Below, in pieces: positions 5,304 to 13,083 of a stretch of 26,070 nucleotides of DNA (position 1 is the first letter of the stretch; each line of letters opens with the position of its first letter). The DNA is from a virus, in IMG/VR virus record IMGVR_UViG_3300021960_000443, positions 1 through 26,070 of that record, one strand, 5' to 3'. Below the pieces are notes generated by a model. The model made no database searches and had not been told where the DNA came from. It was given only the letters and a program-made list of their open reading frames with translations. A program made the position numbers and the translations under genes.

Positions 5304-6413
5304 ATGAGAAAATTTTTTAACAAGGGAAATGGTTTCATCTTGTTGATGATAGTAAGTACCTTCGCATTAGCGGGGTCTGCTGCATATTATTCCGTATATG
5401 GATTGAGTTCTCTTTTTGCTGGCGCTAGAACCGAAGTTATTATTATGGCAGGCGCATTGGAGTTCTCTAAACTTATACTAGCATCTTACTTACATAACCA
5501 TTGGGACAAGGCTGGTTGGATGAAGTGGTACTTAACTCTTGCAGTCGGAGTGTTAATGGTTATAACATCAGCTGGTATCTATGGATTCTTAACATCAGCA
5601 TACCAAACTACTGCTGACCAATTAAGTGTTATGGATAAACAAGTTCAAGTGATTGAATTAAAGAAAGGTAGATTCCAAGAACAATTGGACTACTTGAATA
5701 TAGAGAAGAAGGAGCTGTCCGAATCTATTACTGAATTACGAAATGGTTTATCAAATAACCAAGTTCAGTATCGTGATAGGGAAACTGGTCAAATCATCAC
5801 GACAACTTCTTCATCACAACGGAAGGCATTAGAGAAACAATTAGAGTCAGCAATAACTTCTCGTGAAAGTGTCGCTAAAAAGATTGAGGTATCTACGGAT
5901 TCCATTACCTCACTCGATTTACAAATATTAGATTTGGAATCCAATAATGAAGTTGCCGCAGAGGTTGGTCCATTGAGATATATGTCTCAAATTACAGGCA
6001 AACCAATGAATGTAATTGTAAACTGGTTTACACTTTTAATTGTATTTGTGTTTGACCCTTTAGCAATTTCAATGGTAATCGCATTAAATAAATTAACAAA
6101 TAAAGAAGATGAAAGAACTAATGATTCTATTGATAGTAATGGTGCTATCGATAATAACAGCGAAATTATTATTCCCTCTGATGCAGCGGATGGGGGTGCA
6201 GTATCAATACCTACAAATGAAGTGGGAGAAGAAAGAAACGAAACTCTACAAGAAGAGAGTAAAGAAAGCCCAAAAGCAATTAAAAAAGAAAAAGAAGAAG
6301 TAGAGTTTGTCCCAACCGATGAAGAGGCTCGTGATTTATATGGTGAAGTAAAAAAGAAACCAGCTAAACATAAGCACACCTATATGGCTACCCAACGTAG
6401 TAATAAAAGATAA
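5304..6413 (+). CDS. Four-helix membrane protein with long coiled coil
   Basis: This 369-residue protein starts at ATG 5304, preceded by GGAAAGAA; a TTG at 5292 is in frame but would place that site inside the gene. Predicted membrane segments lie at about 11-31, 43-63, 75-97 and 236-262. Between the third and fourth lies a coiled coil of roughly 115 residues (105-218: QVIELKKGRFQEQLDYLNIE and similar heptads) with a polar break (RETGQIITTTSSS). The tail (263-369) is charged, low-complexity and ends basic. The short polar loop around EFSKL in helix 2 is distinctive. I recall similar uncharacterised proteins in marine T4-like phages. Candidate roles are a scaffold at the host inner membrane or exclusion of other phages; nothing proves either. 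Confidence 0.85.
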   Translation: MRKFFNKGNGFILLMIVSTFALAGSAAYYSVYGLSSLFAGARTEVIIMAGALEFSKLILASYLHNHWDKAGWMKWYLTLAVGVLMVITSAGIYGFLTSAYQTTADQLSVMDKQVQVIELKKGRFQEQLDYLNIEKKELSESITELRNGLSNNQVQYRDRETGQIITTTSSSQRKALEKQLESAITSRESVAKKIEVSTDSITSLDLQILDLESNNEVAAEVGPLRYMSQITGKPMNVIVNWFTLLIVFVFDPLAISMVIALNKLTNKEDERTNDSIDSNGAIDNNSEIIIPSDAADGGAVSIPTNEVGEERNETLQEESKESPKAIKKEKEEVEFVPTDEEARDLYGEVKKKPAKHKHTYMATQRSNKR

Positions 6414-6414
6414 A

Positions 6415-6446
6415 TTTGGATTATTGGATTATTTTTTGTATATTGT
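6415..6446 (+). promoter_or_regulatory. Bacteroidota-type promoter for the clpP-like gene
   Basis: TTTG at 6415-6418 is followed after 20 bases by TATATTGT at 6439-6446, a partial match to TAnnTTTG within the shared core TTTTGTATATT. A 10-bp palindrome TTGTATACAA (6443-6452) overlaps the predicted transcript start and could be an operator. The ATG at 6471 would lie about 20 bases into the mRNA; no Shine-Dalgarno is visible in that leader. Confidence 0.5.
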
Positions 6447-6470
6447 ATACAAATAAACAAGTTATAAACA

Positions 6471-7100
6471 ATGGATGAACTATACGGAAGCACAACAACG
6501 GGTGCTGGCGATTTAAGAGTAGGGTATGACTCAAACGATGAACGTGATTTACAACGTACTTACTATCGTGAGTTTGATTATGGTATTGATACTACCGATA
6601 ACGTAATCCTCATCCAAGATGAGATTACGAGTGGGTTAACCTTTGATATCGTATCTAAAGTTAGACTACTAAAAAAGATTAATGGTGAACTCTCTACAAT
6701 CAATATTTTATTAAATTCACCCGGAGGTGATGTTATTGAGACTCTTGCTCTTATTGACTACATCCAATCACAAAAAGACCAAGGTATTACATTTAACATC
6801 ATTGTTAGAGGTTCAGCAATGTCTGCTGCTGCATTGTTATTGACTTGTGGAACTGGCGTTCGTGCTGCATCAAAACACTCAAAGATTATGGTACATCAAT
6901 TATCTACCATTGTAGTAGGCAAGTTGAGTGATGTTAAATCTAATGCAAAGTTTTCAGAAGAATTAGAACACGAGTGTAATCAATTAATGGCTGATAATTC
7001 AAATATGGATAAAGAGTATTGGGAAGGTATCTCATCATCCGACTACTTTATGTCCGCAGAGAAAGCACTTGAGTGTGGTATAATCGATAAAATAATTTAA
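6471..7100 (+). CDS. ClpP-like serine protease
   Basis: This 209-residue protein has the ClpP/crotonase-like protease fold. All three catalytic residues of ClpP have counterparts: S118 in GSAMSAAAL, H142 in HSKIMVHQLS and D191 in SDYFMSAEKALECGIIDKI. The oxyanion-hole loop SPGG is at 83-86. The length fits a ClpP subunit, with a polar N-terminal extension (MDELYGSTTTGAGDLRVGYD) in place of the axial loop sequence of bacterial ClpP. Phage ClpP-like enzymes are used either in head maturation or in regulated proteolysis with a Clp ATPase. No head gene or ATPase is in this window, so the substrate is open. The gene is followed within 3 bases by the HD protein. Confidence 0.9.
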   Translation: MDELYGSTTTGAGDLRVGYDSNDERDLQRTYYREFDYGIDTTDNVILIQDEITSGLTFDIVSKVRLLKKINGELSTINILLNSPGGDVIETLALIDYIQSQKDQGITFNIIVRGSAMSAAALLLTCGTGVRAASKHSKIMVHQLSTIVVGKLSDVKSNAKFSEELEHECNQLMADNSNMDKEYWEGISSSDYFMSAEKALECGIIDKII

Positions 7101-7103
7101 AAT

Positions 7104-7886
7104 ATGTTAGACTTCTTTACAGCGGAAGAGCTCGTAGAAAACTACGATAAGTTTCGTAAACTAATCAACAAAACATTTGAGGGTGACCGATTGGAAGCAC
7201 TCAATAAAATGTACGACCACTTTGAGGAACGTATGATTTACACACCAGCATCTTCGGTAGAACATTACCACAATGCTTTTCCAGGTGGATACATTGACCA
7301 CGTTCTTCGTGTAACTCGTAACGCTTTAAAGGTGTATGACTTATGGCAAGACCTCGGTATGATTATGGAAGAGTTCGATAGAGAAACACTTATCTTCGTA
7401 GCACTTCACCACGACCTTGGTAAGCTAGGTACTCCTGAGTTGGATTATTATGTAAAGAATGATTCGGAGTGGCATGTTAAGAATCAGGGTAAAATCTATA
7501 AGACTAATTCAAATATTCATTGGATGAATCTTAATGACCGAACTATGTACAATCTTCAACACTTTGGTATCAAGTATACTGAAGAGGAAATGATTGGTAT
7601 GAGATTGACTGATGGGTTATATGATGAGAATAACAAAGAATATTATATCAAGTATAATAACGATGATAGACTATCCACTTCAATCCCATTCATAATGCAT
7701 ACGGCTGACCAGATGGCTGCTATATACGAAAATAAGAGATGGGAATCTGAAATGAATCCAGTTAAATCTACTCGTACTAAAACAACCGGTAGACCTAAAA
7801 AGGGTAACTTGGCTGAAGCATTTACAAACTCGAACACCAATACGACAAGTGTATTCGATGCATTTAAAGATATTGTACAAGATTAA
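7104..7886 (+). CDS. HD-domain phosphohydrolase-like protein
   Basis: This 260-residue protein carries the HD-superfamily metal site: H66 (GGYIDHVLRV), H103-D104 (ALHHDLGKLG) and D202 (MHTADQMAA). HD proteins hydrolyse phosphate esters, for example nucleotides or cyclic dinucleotides, or act on nucleic acid. The order H...HD...D is intact, so it is probably active. Residues 1-45 form a helical lead-in, and the tail (215-260) is basic then Thr/Asn-rich (KSTRTKTTGRPKKG). Similar HD proteins occur in other T4-like phages, but I know of no assigned substrate. It lies between the protease and a small membrane protein with gaps of only 2-3 bases and has no clear Shine-Dalgarno. Confidence 0.85.
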   Translation: MLDFFTAEELVENYDKFRKLINKTFEGDRLEALNKMYDHFEERMIYTPASSVEHYHNAFPGGYIDHVLRVTRNALKVYDLWQDLGMIMEEFDRETLIFVALHHDLGKLGTPELDYYVKNDSEWHVKNQGKIYKTNSNIHWMNLNDRTMYNLQHFGIKYTEEEMIGMRLTDGLYDENNKEYYIKYNNDDRLSTSIPFIMHTADQMAAIYENKRWESEMNPVKSTRTKTTGRPKKGNLAEAFTNSNTNTTSVFDAFKDIVQD

Positions 7887-7888
7887 TT

Positions 7889-8170
7889 ATGGTATTAATT
7901 ATAGTCATATTATCAGTCTCAACCTTATTATTAGGATATACGACATACAATCTCCTTCGTAAGAATGAAGCATTAGAAGACGCAATTGAGGAACAAGAGG
8001 TAGTAATCGCTGATGTTGCAGAGAAGATTGACTCTTCAATGGCAAAGATGAAAGACATTGATAAATTAGGTTCGTTTGAAGCCGATGATGAAACTGGATT
8101 TATCTTTAAAAATTTATATGAAATAATCTCTGAATTAGAACAATACTATGGGTCGGAAGAGAAAGAGTAA
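7889..8170 (+). CDS. Small membrane-anchored coiled-coil protein
   Basis: This 93-residue protein has one N-terminal hydrophobic helix (MVLIIVILSVSTLLLGYTTY, about 1-20), a charged coiled coil (LLRKNEALEDAIEEQEVVIADVAEKI, 22-48) and an acidic C-terminus (ELEQYYGSEEKE). The helix has few charges before it, so it could be a signal anchor with the coil inside the cytoplasm, or the reverse. No lipobox cysteine follows it. Its end overlaps the sigma-factor start by 23 bases. It could be a holin, spanin-like or scaffolding protein, but no specific feature supports one over another. Confidence 0.75.
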   Translation: MVLIIVILSVSTLLLGYTTYNLLRKNEALEDAIEEQEVVIADVAEKIDSSMAKMKDIDKLGSFEADDETGFIFKNLYEIISELEQYYGSEEKE

Positions 8171-8864
8171 AAGGTATTTCACACAAATTACAGAGATTGC
8201 TATCAACGCATATAACAATTGCGATGACCAACGAATGAAGAACAAAATCTACAATAGATTTATTCACTACCCATTTGATAAACTAGCAGAGAATGTAATC
8301 CACACCTACAAGACATATTACTTCGATGTCCCATATGAGGATGTTAAGATGAATGTGGTTGCATTCTTAAATGAAAAGATTCACAAATTTAATGGAGACA
8401 ATGGTAGAGCATTTTCATACTTCACGGTAATTGCAAGAAACTATTTGTTTAACGAAAACAATGCTAACTATGCCAGAATGAAAGCTCGTGATGGTATTGA
8501 AGTAATTGATACCAATCGTAATGTCGTTAATGAAGTTTACGACAAGCAGCAAATGGATGCTCTCAAAGACTTTATGGATTACTATGTTCGTTATATGGAC
8601 TACAATGTATTCACTTTATTCTTAAAAGATAGAGATAGAAAAATTGCTGACTCTTTAACTGAACTATTCAGAACACGAGACAATTTATATTCTTATAACA
8701 AAAAGGCACTTTACATACTTATTAGAGAGAGAACTGGCGTTCAAACTCAATATATAACCAAAGTAGTTGGTCGAATGAAATCAATCTATGGTGAATTATA
8801 TATTGATTATATGAAAGAAGGTATATTGCCAATAACTCACCGAGTGGAGGAATTCAATGACTAA
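8148..8864 (+). CDS. 55: Late-transcription sigma factor (T4 gp55-like)
   Basis: This 238-residue protein resembles T4 gp55, the small sigma-70-family subunit that directs host RNA polymerase to late promoters. Region 2-like sequence spans about 38-105: RFIHYPFDKLAENVIHTYKT, then KFNGDNGRAFSYFTVIARNYLFNENN, the polymerase-binding and promoter-melting part with the aromatic FSYFTVIARNYL. The rest is helical and basic. It is longer than T4 gp55 (185 residues). I cannot see the C-terminal clamp-binding motif of T4 gp55; the end here is THRVEEFND. The start overlaps the membrane protein by 23 bases, and the stop overlaps the next gene. Its position directly before the tail genes fits a role in turning them on. 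Confidence 0.82.
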   Translation: MGRKRKSKRYFTQITEIAINAYNNCDDQRMKNKIYNRFIHYPFDKLAENVIHTYKTYYFDVPYEDVKMNVVAFLNEKIHKFNGDNGRAFSYFTVIARNYLFNENNANYARMKARDGIEVIDTNRNVVNEVYDKQQMDALKDFMDYYVRYMDYNVFTLFLKDRDRKIADSLTELFRTRDNLYSYNKKALYILIRERTGVQTQYITKVVGRMKSIYGELYIDYMKEGILPITHRVEEFND

Positions 8865-9219
8865 AGATGATGAAATCTTTAAAGGTAAATCTTTTGCTGA
8901 TTTAATGTCAGATGTATACAGCAATCAGAAAAAGAAAGACCGACAAATAAAACTACTCATTGCTCAACTTGAACCAATGGTCAAGAACTTGAACGATGCT
9001 GCAGTTGTAGTTCCTTTGATTAAGGAATACCTTGACATCTCCGTTAGGAACGATGATGCTCTAATCAAACTTGCGGCAATCGTTCAACGAATGATGAAGG
9101 ACAACACATCAGCTGAATCGGGTGGTTTCTTACTTTCAGAAGAAGAAAAGAAACAACTTATGGACGCAATTGATGAGGTTGAAAAAGACCTACCTAAAGA
9201 AGATGGAGATGCTGAATGA
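8857..9219 (+). CDS. Helical hypothetical protein between sigma factor and hub gene
   Basis: This 120-residue protein starts at ATG 8857, 6 bases after a strong Shine-Dalgarno (GGAGG at 8846-8850). It overlaps the sigma-factor gene by 8 bases and the hub gene by 4 (ATGA). It is almost entirely helical (KSFADLMSDVYSNQKKKDRQ; MVKNLNDAAVVVPLIKEYLD; IVQRMMKD) with an acidic tail (DEVEKDLPKEDGDAE). Size and position recall the T4 late co-activator gp33, but I see no clamp-binding end and do not claim homology. A small assembly or late-transcription accessory protein is possible. Confidence 0.75.
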   Translation: MTKDDEIFKGKSFADLMSDVYSNQKKKDRQIKLLIAQLEPMVKNLNDAAVVVPLIKEYLDISVRNDDALIKLAAIVQRMMKDNTSAESGGFLLSEEEKKQLMDAIDEVEKDLPKEDGDAE

Positions 9220-10217
9220 AATTCGCACAAGTAGTTGAAGTGTATTTAAAAGATGATGCTAAATACGGACCATATTCAATACAGGCATTATTAAAGACTG
9301 GCGCAATAAACAGCCAACGTATATACGCAAAACCATTAAGCCAAAACTTAAAACAACTTCCTGTTGTTGGTGAACAGGTGGTAGTGTTTAAAGGACCATC
9401 TGATTTTATATCAGGATTAGGTTCGGGTAAAACGGTATTCTACTATATGTCACCACTTGCCCTTCAAGGTAATGTTAACAATAACATAATTAAGAACTCG
9501 ACTTTATTACAAGGACTTATTGTTGGAGGTTCATATGGGTTTGCAGGTGCTGGTGTATCTAACACAAACAACGCATCATCAACCGATGAGAAGAACAAAG
9601 AGTTCGTAGAAGTATCTGATTTATCTCAATTACAACCATTTGCCGGAGATGTCATTCACGAAGGTAGATTTGGTAATTCAATAAGATTTGGATATACACC
9701 AGATAACGCTGATTCAACAAATAAACCATCGTGGTCTTCAACTACACCAGAATCTCCGATAACTATTATTAGAAACGGCGCTGGCCTTTCAAATGGTTAT
9801 AATAAATTTGTTATAGAAGATATCAATAAAGATGACTCATCTATTTGGTTGGGTTCTAAACAAACTATAAAAATTCAACCATCTCAAAAGTTCAGTCTTG
9901 GTGTGGTGTCTGTAAGTTCATATGAAAAACCACAAATCGTAATCAACTCCGAACGAGTTATTATAAACTCAAAGAAAGATTCAGTTCTTATTAGTGGTAA
10001 GAAATCAGTTAATATTTCTACTAAAGGTTGGAAAGCTGATATGGACACGATATTTAGTCAGTTGGAAGCAATCACCGATGCACTATTACAATTAGCACCA
10101 CAACTAACTGCTGCTGCCAACCTTGGTGGGCCAGTCGCATCACTAACGGCTGGTGGGCCTCAACTATTATCTACGATAACTCGGGTAAAAACTCAATTAC
10201 AAACAATGAAACAATAA
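9216..10217 (+). CDS. Baseplate hub protein, gp5-like OB-fold without lysozyme
   Basis: This 333-residue protein resembles the OB-fold parts of T4 gp5 as found in other T4-like phages. The N-terminus (FAQVVEVYLKDDAKYGPYSI) begins the OB-like barrel. FAGDVIHEGRFGNSIRFGY (about 142-160) is the signature strand-turn seen in these proteins. Residues 238-272 (VVINSERVIINSKKDSVLIS) alternate in short strands like the triple-stranded beta helix of the puncturing spike. A helical C-terminus of about 60 residues follows. There is no muramidase domain, so cell-wall cutting must be done by another protein or is not needed. The start overlaps the previous stop (ATGA), with GGAG about 10 bases upstream. 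It would sit at the centre of the baseplate. Confidence 0.75.
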   Translation: MKFAQVVEVYLKDDAKYGPYSIQALLKTGAINSQRIYAKPLSQNLKQLPVVGEQVVVFKGPSDFISGLGSGKTVFYYMSPLALQGNVNNNIIKNSTLLQGLIVGGSYGFAGAGVSNTNNASSTDEKNKEFVEVSDLSQLQPFAGDVIHEGRFGNSIRFGYTPDNADSTNKPSWSSTTPESPITIIRNGAGLSNGYNKFVIEDINKDDSSIWLGSKQTIKIQPSQKFSLGVVSVSSYEKPQIVINSERVIINSKKDSVLISGKKSVNISTKGWKADMDTIFSQLEAITDALLQLAPQLTAAANLGGPVASLTAGGPQLLSTITRVKTQLQTMKQ

Positions 10218-10222
10218 TTATA

Positions 10223-10230
10223 TATAAATT
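10223..10230 (+). promoter_or_regulatory. T4-late-like promoter element
   Basis: TATAAATT matches the T4 late -10 element TATAAATA at seven of eight positions and lies 12 bases before the ATG at 10243, in the only gap of its size within the early baseplate genes. A gp55-like factor is encoded just upstream. The surroundings are almost pure A/T, so a chance match is quite possible. Confidence 0.3.
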
Positions 10231-10242
10231 ATATTTATTACT

Positions 10243-10716
10243 ATGGATACAAAGAAACTAATTAAAGCAATTCAACTTATTATTAAGGAAGAAGTGAAGA
10301 AGGAAGTGGCTAAAAGTGAAAAGTCAATTCGTGAATCTATCCTTAAAGAGATGAAACAATCACAACCAATGGTTGTTGAAACGGACCCGCTTGATGTAGA
10401 ACATATCTTTGAGACTACACAACAAACCAAACAAACATTCACCAACAAGTCACTGTTAAATGATATGTTGAACGAAACCGCACAAGGTGGTGAGTGGAGA
10501 AGTATCAATGGCCAAGGTGGTGTGTTTAATGCATCGCAAGCACAAGCATGGGGTGGTGGAGTTAATACTCAAAACGCAACATTCCAAACAGCAGAGGGTG
10601 GTCAAGTATCAGCACAACAACTTCAACAAACTGAAGCTGGGCAAGCAGTTGTAAACGCAGTTACACGAGATTATTCTCAACTAATGAAAGCTATTGACAA
10701 GAAGAAGGGTAAATAA
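10243..10716 (+). CDS. Virion-cluster protein with N-terminal coiled coil and Gln/Gly-rich body
   Basis: This 157-residue protein lies between hub and gp25 genes. Residues 1-37 (MDTKKLIKAIQLIIKEEVKK and on) form a charged amphipathic helix. Residues 65-140 are low complexity, rich in Gln, Gly, Ala and Asn (WRSINGQGGVFNASQAQAWG; GGQVSAQQLQQTEAGQAV), and the end is basic (MKAIDKKKGK). Proteins opening with a similar LIKxIIKEEV helix sit before gp25 in other T4-like phages, as I recall, with no assigned role. Its TAA stop shares one base with the next ATG (TAATG), so the two are probably coupled. An assembly helper or minor virion protein is the best guess. Confidence 0.7.
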   Translation: MDTKKLIKAIQLIIKEEVKKEVAKSEKSIRESILKEMKQSQPMVVETDPLDVEHIFETTQQTKQTFTNKSLLNDMLNETAQGGEWRSINGQGGVFNASQAQAWGGGVNTQNATFQTAEGGQVSAQQLQQTEAGQAVVNAVTRDYSQLMKAIDKKKGK

Positions 10717-11153
10717 TGGCAAGAAACCGGCCTGAATATAAAATAAATCCTCTTGACTTAAAGAAGAATACTGCTATTGGTGTTATGTTACCAATGGGGG
10801 GTACTCCTATTTTTAAATCTTCATACACTACTGAAGAACAGTCAATATCAAATCTAAAAAATTTAATATTAACCCAAAAGGGTGAACGGCCGTTTCAACC
10901 TGATTTTGGAACAGATGTCTACTCGTTACTATTTGAACAAATGACCCCAGACCTTGGTGATGCATTGGATTCATCTCTACGTGCGGATATAAAATATTGG
11001 CTACCCTACATTATCATTGACAACATACTTATTAATGTTGAAGAGGATTATAATAGGGTCTCAATATCAATGAAGTTCAAAATTACAGAAAATGGTGCAA
11101 ACGAAAATATAACAATACTCGTAACCAATCAGGGTAGTGTATCAATTCTTTGA
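10716..11153 (+). CDS. 25: Baseplate wedge protein gp25
   Basis: This 145-residue protein matches the gp25/GPW family, the sheath-initiating wedge component at the baseplate core. The helix-turn LKNLILTQKGERPFQPDFGT (47-66) holds the family core G-E-R-P-x-x-P-x-F-G, followed by YSLLFEQMTP. The later IKYWLPYIIIDNILINVEED is the conserved end helix and strand. Length is typical (T4 gp25 is 132 residues). It is followed 9 bases later by gp6, its structural partner. In contractile tails gp25 binds the gp6-gp7 wedge and nucleates the sheath, and homologues exist in type VI secretion. Confidence 0.92.
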   Translation: MARNRPEYKINPLDLKKNTAIGVMLPMGGTPIFKSSYTTEEQSISNLKNLILTQKGERPFQPDFGTDVYSLLFEQMTPDLGDALDSSLRADIKYWLPYIIIDNILINVEEDYNRVSISMKFKITENGANENITILVTNQGSVSIL

Positions 11154-11162
11154 GGTATATAA

Positions 11163-13073
11163 ATGGCTGATAAAATTAAAAAAGATGTAAGTTTAATTGG
11201 TAAGGACTTTGGAGATATCCGTAAGAATCTTATTGATTTTTCTAAAAATTACTTCCCACAAACTTATAACGACTTCAACGAGGCATCTCCTGGTATGATG
11301 TTTATGGAAATGGCATCATATGTTGGTGATGTTCTTTCATATTACACGGATGTTCAGTTAAGAGAATCAATTCTTGAACAAGCTCAGGAAAAATCAAATG
11401 TGTTTAATATAGCACAAACATTTGGATATTCTCCAAAGTTAAATGTTCCCGCTACTACAATCTTAACTGTATATCAATTACTACCAGCCGTAGGTAGTGG
11501 TGATAATGTAAAACCAAATTGGGATTACGCATTAACACTAAAAGAAGGTATGATTGTAAGTTCTACATCAAATACAAATGTTACATTCTCAACAATCAGT
11601 AAAGTTAGATTTGCGTTCTCATCTTCATTTGACCCAACTGAAGTTTCAGTTTATCAAACCGATGAATCTACAAATGAGCCGGTATATTACCTTGTTAAGA
11701 AATTGGTAAAGGCAGTTAGTGGTACTGAAAAAACAAGAACTTTTAATTTTGGTTCTCCAAAGATTTATGATAAAATCAGACTCGAAGATGACGGCCTCAT
11801 CGATGTAATCAAAATTACTGATGATGATGATGATGAGTGGACAAAAGTAGAATACCTTGGACAAGACACTGTTTTTGAAGAAGTACCAAACACAACCGAT
11901 TATTCATTAGCAATGTCATCATATGCAACTGAAACTCCGGCATTATTAAAACTAAACCGTGTTCCAAAACGATTCGTGACTCGTGTAACCGATGAAGGTG
12001 CACTTGATATTCAATTTGGTGCTGGCATCTCATCGAACGCTGATGAAGAGATTCTACCAAACCCAGACAATGTAGGTTCTGCGTTATACCCATCAACGGG
12101 TGACCTTGACCAAGGTATTGACCCATCAAACTTTATGTATGCTAAAACATATGGAGTGGCTCCTTCAAACACAACACTTACCGTAACTTATAGAGTGGGT
12201 AATGGTGTAGATGATAATGTACCATCTTCAGACCTAACTACAATTGTAGAACGCGTACTTGAAAACGAATCAATTGGGTTAGTGTCTGATGTTTATAATG
12301 TGATTAAAAATTCAGTTGCCGTAACCAATGAAGCATCTGCCGGTGGTGGTAAGTACGAAGAAGAACTTGAAGAAGTCCGTAACAACGCAGCCGCATACAT
12401 TAGAGCACAACATCGTTCGGTGACGGCCGAGGATTACTTGTTAAGAGCATACGCAATGCCACCACAATTTGGTTCGGTTGCTAAAGCGTTTGTTGCTCCC
12501 GATTGGCAAATCAACACCAAGTTGGATGATGGTAACAATCCTATCGCAAACCAATTAGCAATCAACTTCTATACATTGGGATATGACGCCAATAAGAAGT
12601 TGAAGAACTTGAATGCTGCTACTAAACAAAACTTACAAAACTATTTGTCTTACTATCGTATCTTGACTGATGCTGTGAATATTAAGAATGCATATGTTGT
12701 AAACTTTGGTATCGACTTTGAAATCATTGTACTTCCAAACTACAACTCAAACGAGGTTCTTTTAAAATGTATTAATAAATTAAAAGAATACTTCCACATT
12801 GATAGAATGCAAATTGGAAGACCAATCGTACTGACCGATGTGTATGTTTTATTAGATAGTGTTGATGGTGTACAAAGTGTTGTTAGACCTGATAAAGATG
12901 GGGTCGGGGGTCTTCAAGTTAATTGTAAAGTAGAAGGAAACTATTCAAACAACTTCTATGATATGAAGGACGCAACGAAGAATGGTATTATCTACCCACC
13001 AAAAGACCCATCTATTTTTGAATTGAAATATCCAGACGCTGACATTAGAGGCAAGGTGATAACATTATTTTAA
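11163..13073 (+). CDS. 6: Baseplate wedge protein gp6 (baseplate J family)
   Basis: This 636-residue protein resembles T4 gp6 (660 residues), the dimeric wedge protein that forms the inner baseplate ring with gp7. The N-terminus is diagnostic: IRKNLIDFSKNYFPQTYNDF then GMMFMEMASYVGDVLSYYTD and LNVPATTI. The central part holds a beta-rich region ending RVTDEGALDIQFGAG. RNNAAAYIRAQHRSVTAEDY (about residues 410-430) is the baseplate-J motif, and the C-terminal region has the strands and GVQSVVRPDKDGVGG. A Shine-Dalgarno GAGG lies 7 bases before the ATG. It lies directly after gp25 and before outer baseplate genes, the T4 order. Confidence 0.92.
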   Translation: MADKIKKDVSLIGKDFGDIRKNLIDFSKNYFPQTYNDFNEASPGMMFMEMASYVGDVLSYYTDVQLRESILEQAQEKSNVFNIAQTFGYSPKLNVPATTILTVYQLLPAVGSGDNVKPNWDYALTLKEGMIVSSTSNTNVTFSTISKVRFAFSSSFDPTEVSVYQTDESTNEPVYYLVKKLVKAVSGTEKTRTFNFGSPKIYDKIRLEDDGLIDVIKITDDDDDEWTKVEYLGQDTVFEEVPNTTDYSLAMSSYATETPALLKLNRVPKRFVTRVTDEGALDIQFGAGISSNADEEILPNPDNVGSALYPSTGDLDQGIDPSNFMYAKTYGVAPSNTTLTVTYRVGNGVDDNVPSSDLTTIVERVLENESIGLVSDVYNVIKNSVAVTNEASAGGGKYEEELEEVRNNAAAYIRAQHRSVTAEDYLLRAYAMPPQFGSVAKAFVAPDWQINTKLDDGNNPIANQLAINFYTLGYDANKKLKNLNAATKQNLQNYLSYYRILTDAVNIKNAYVVNFGIDFEIIVLPNYNSNEVLLKCINKLKEYFHIDRMQIGRPIVLTDVYVLLDSVDGVQSVVRPDKDGVGGLQVNCKVEGNYSNNFYDMKDATKNGIIYPPKDPSIFELKYPDADIRGKVITLF

Positions 13074-13083
13074 GAGGTAGAAA

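Noticed and set aside
6109-6303. An overlapping + strand frame of 64 codons with a hydrophobic start and lysine-rich end, resembling a small holin-like protein.
   Set aside because: It lies wholly inside the membrane-protein gene, where the Ser/Asn/Asp- and Lys/Glu-rich tail read one frame over gives Ile/Leu/Val then Lys runs. It has no clear ribosome-binding site, so it is probably a composition effect.
11482-12129. Minus-strand open frames across the gp6 gene, and similar ones opposite other large genes.
   Set aside because: They are antisense to genes with clear family matches, have odd compositions (for example runs of histidine opposite GATGAT) and no promoter or ribosome site.
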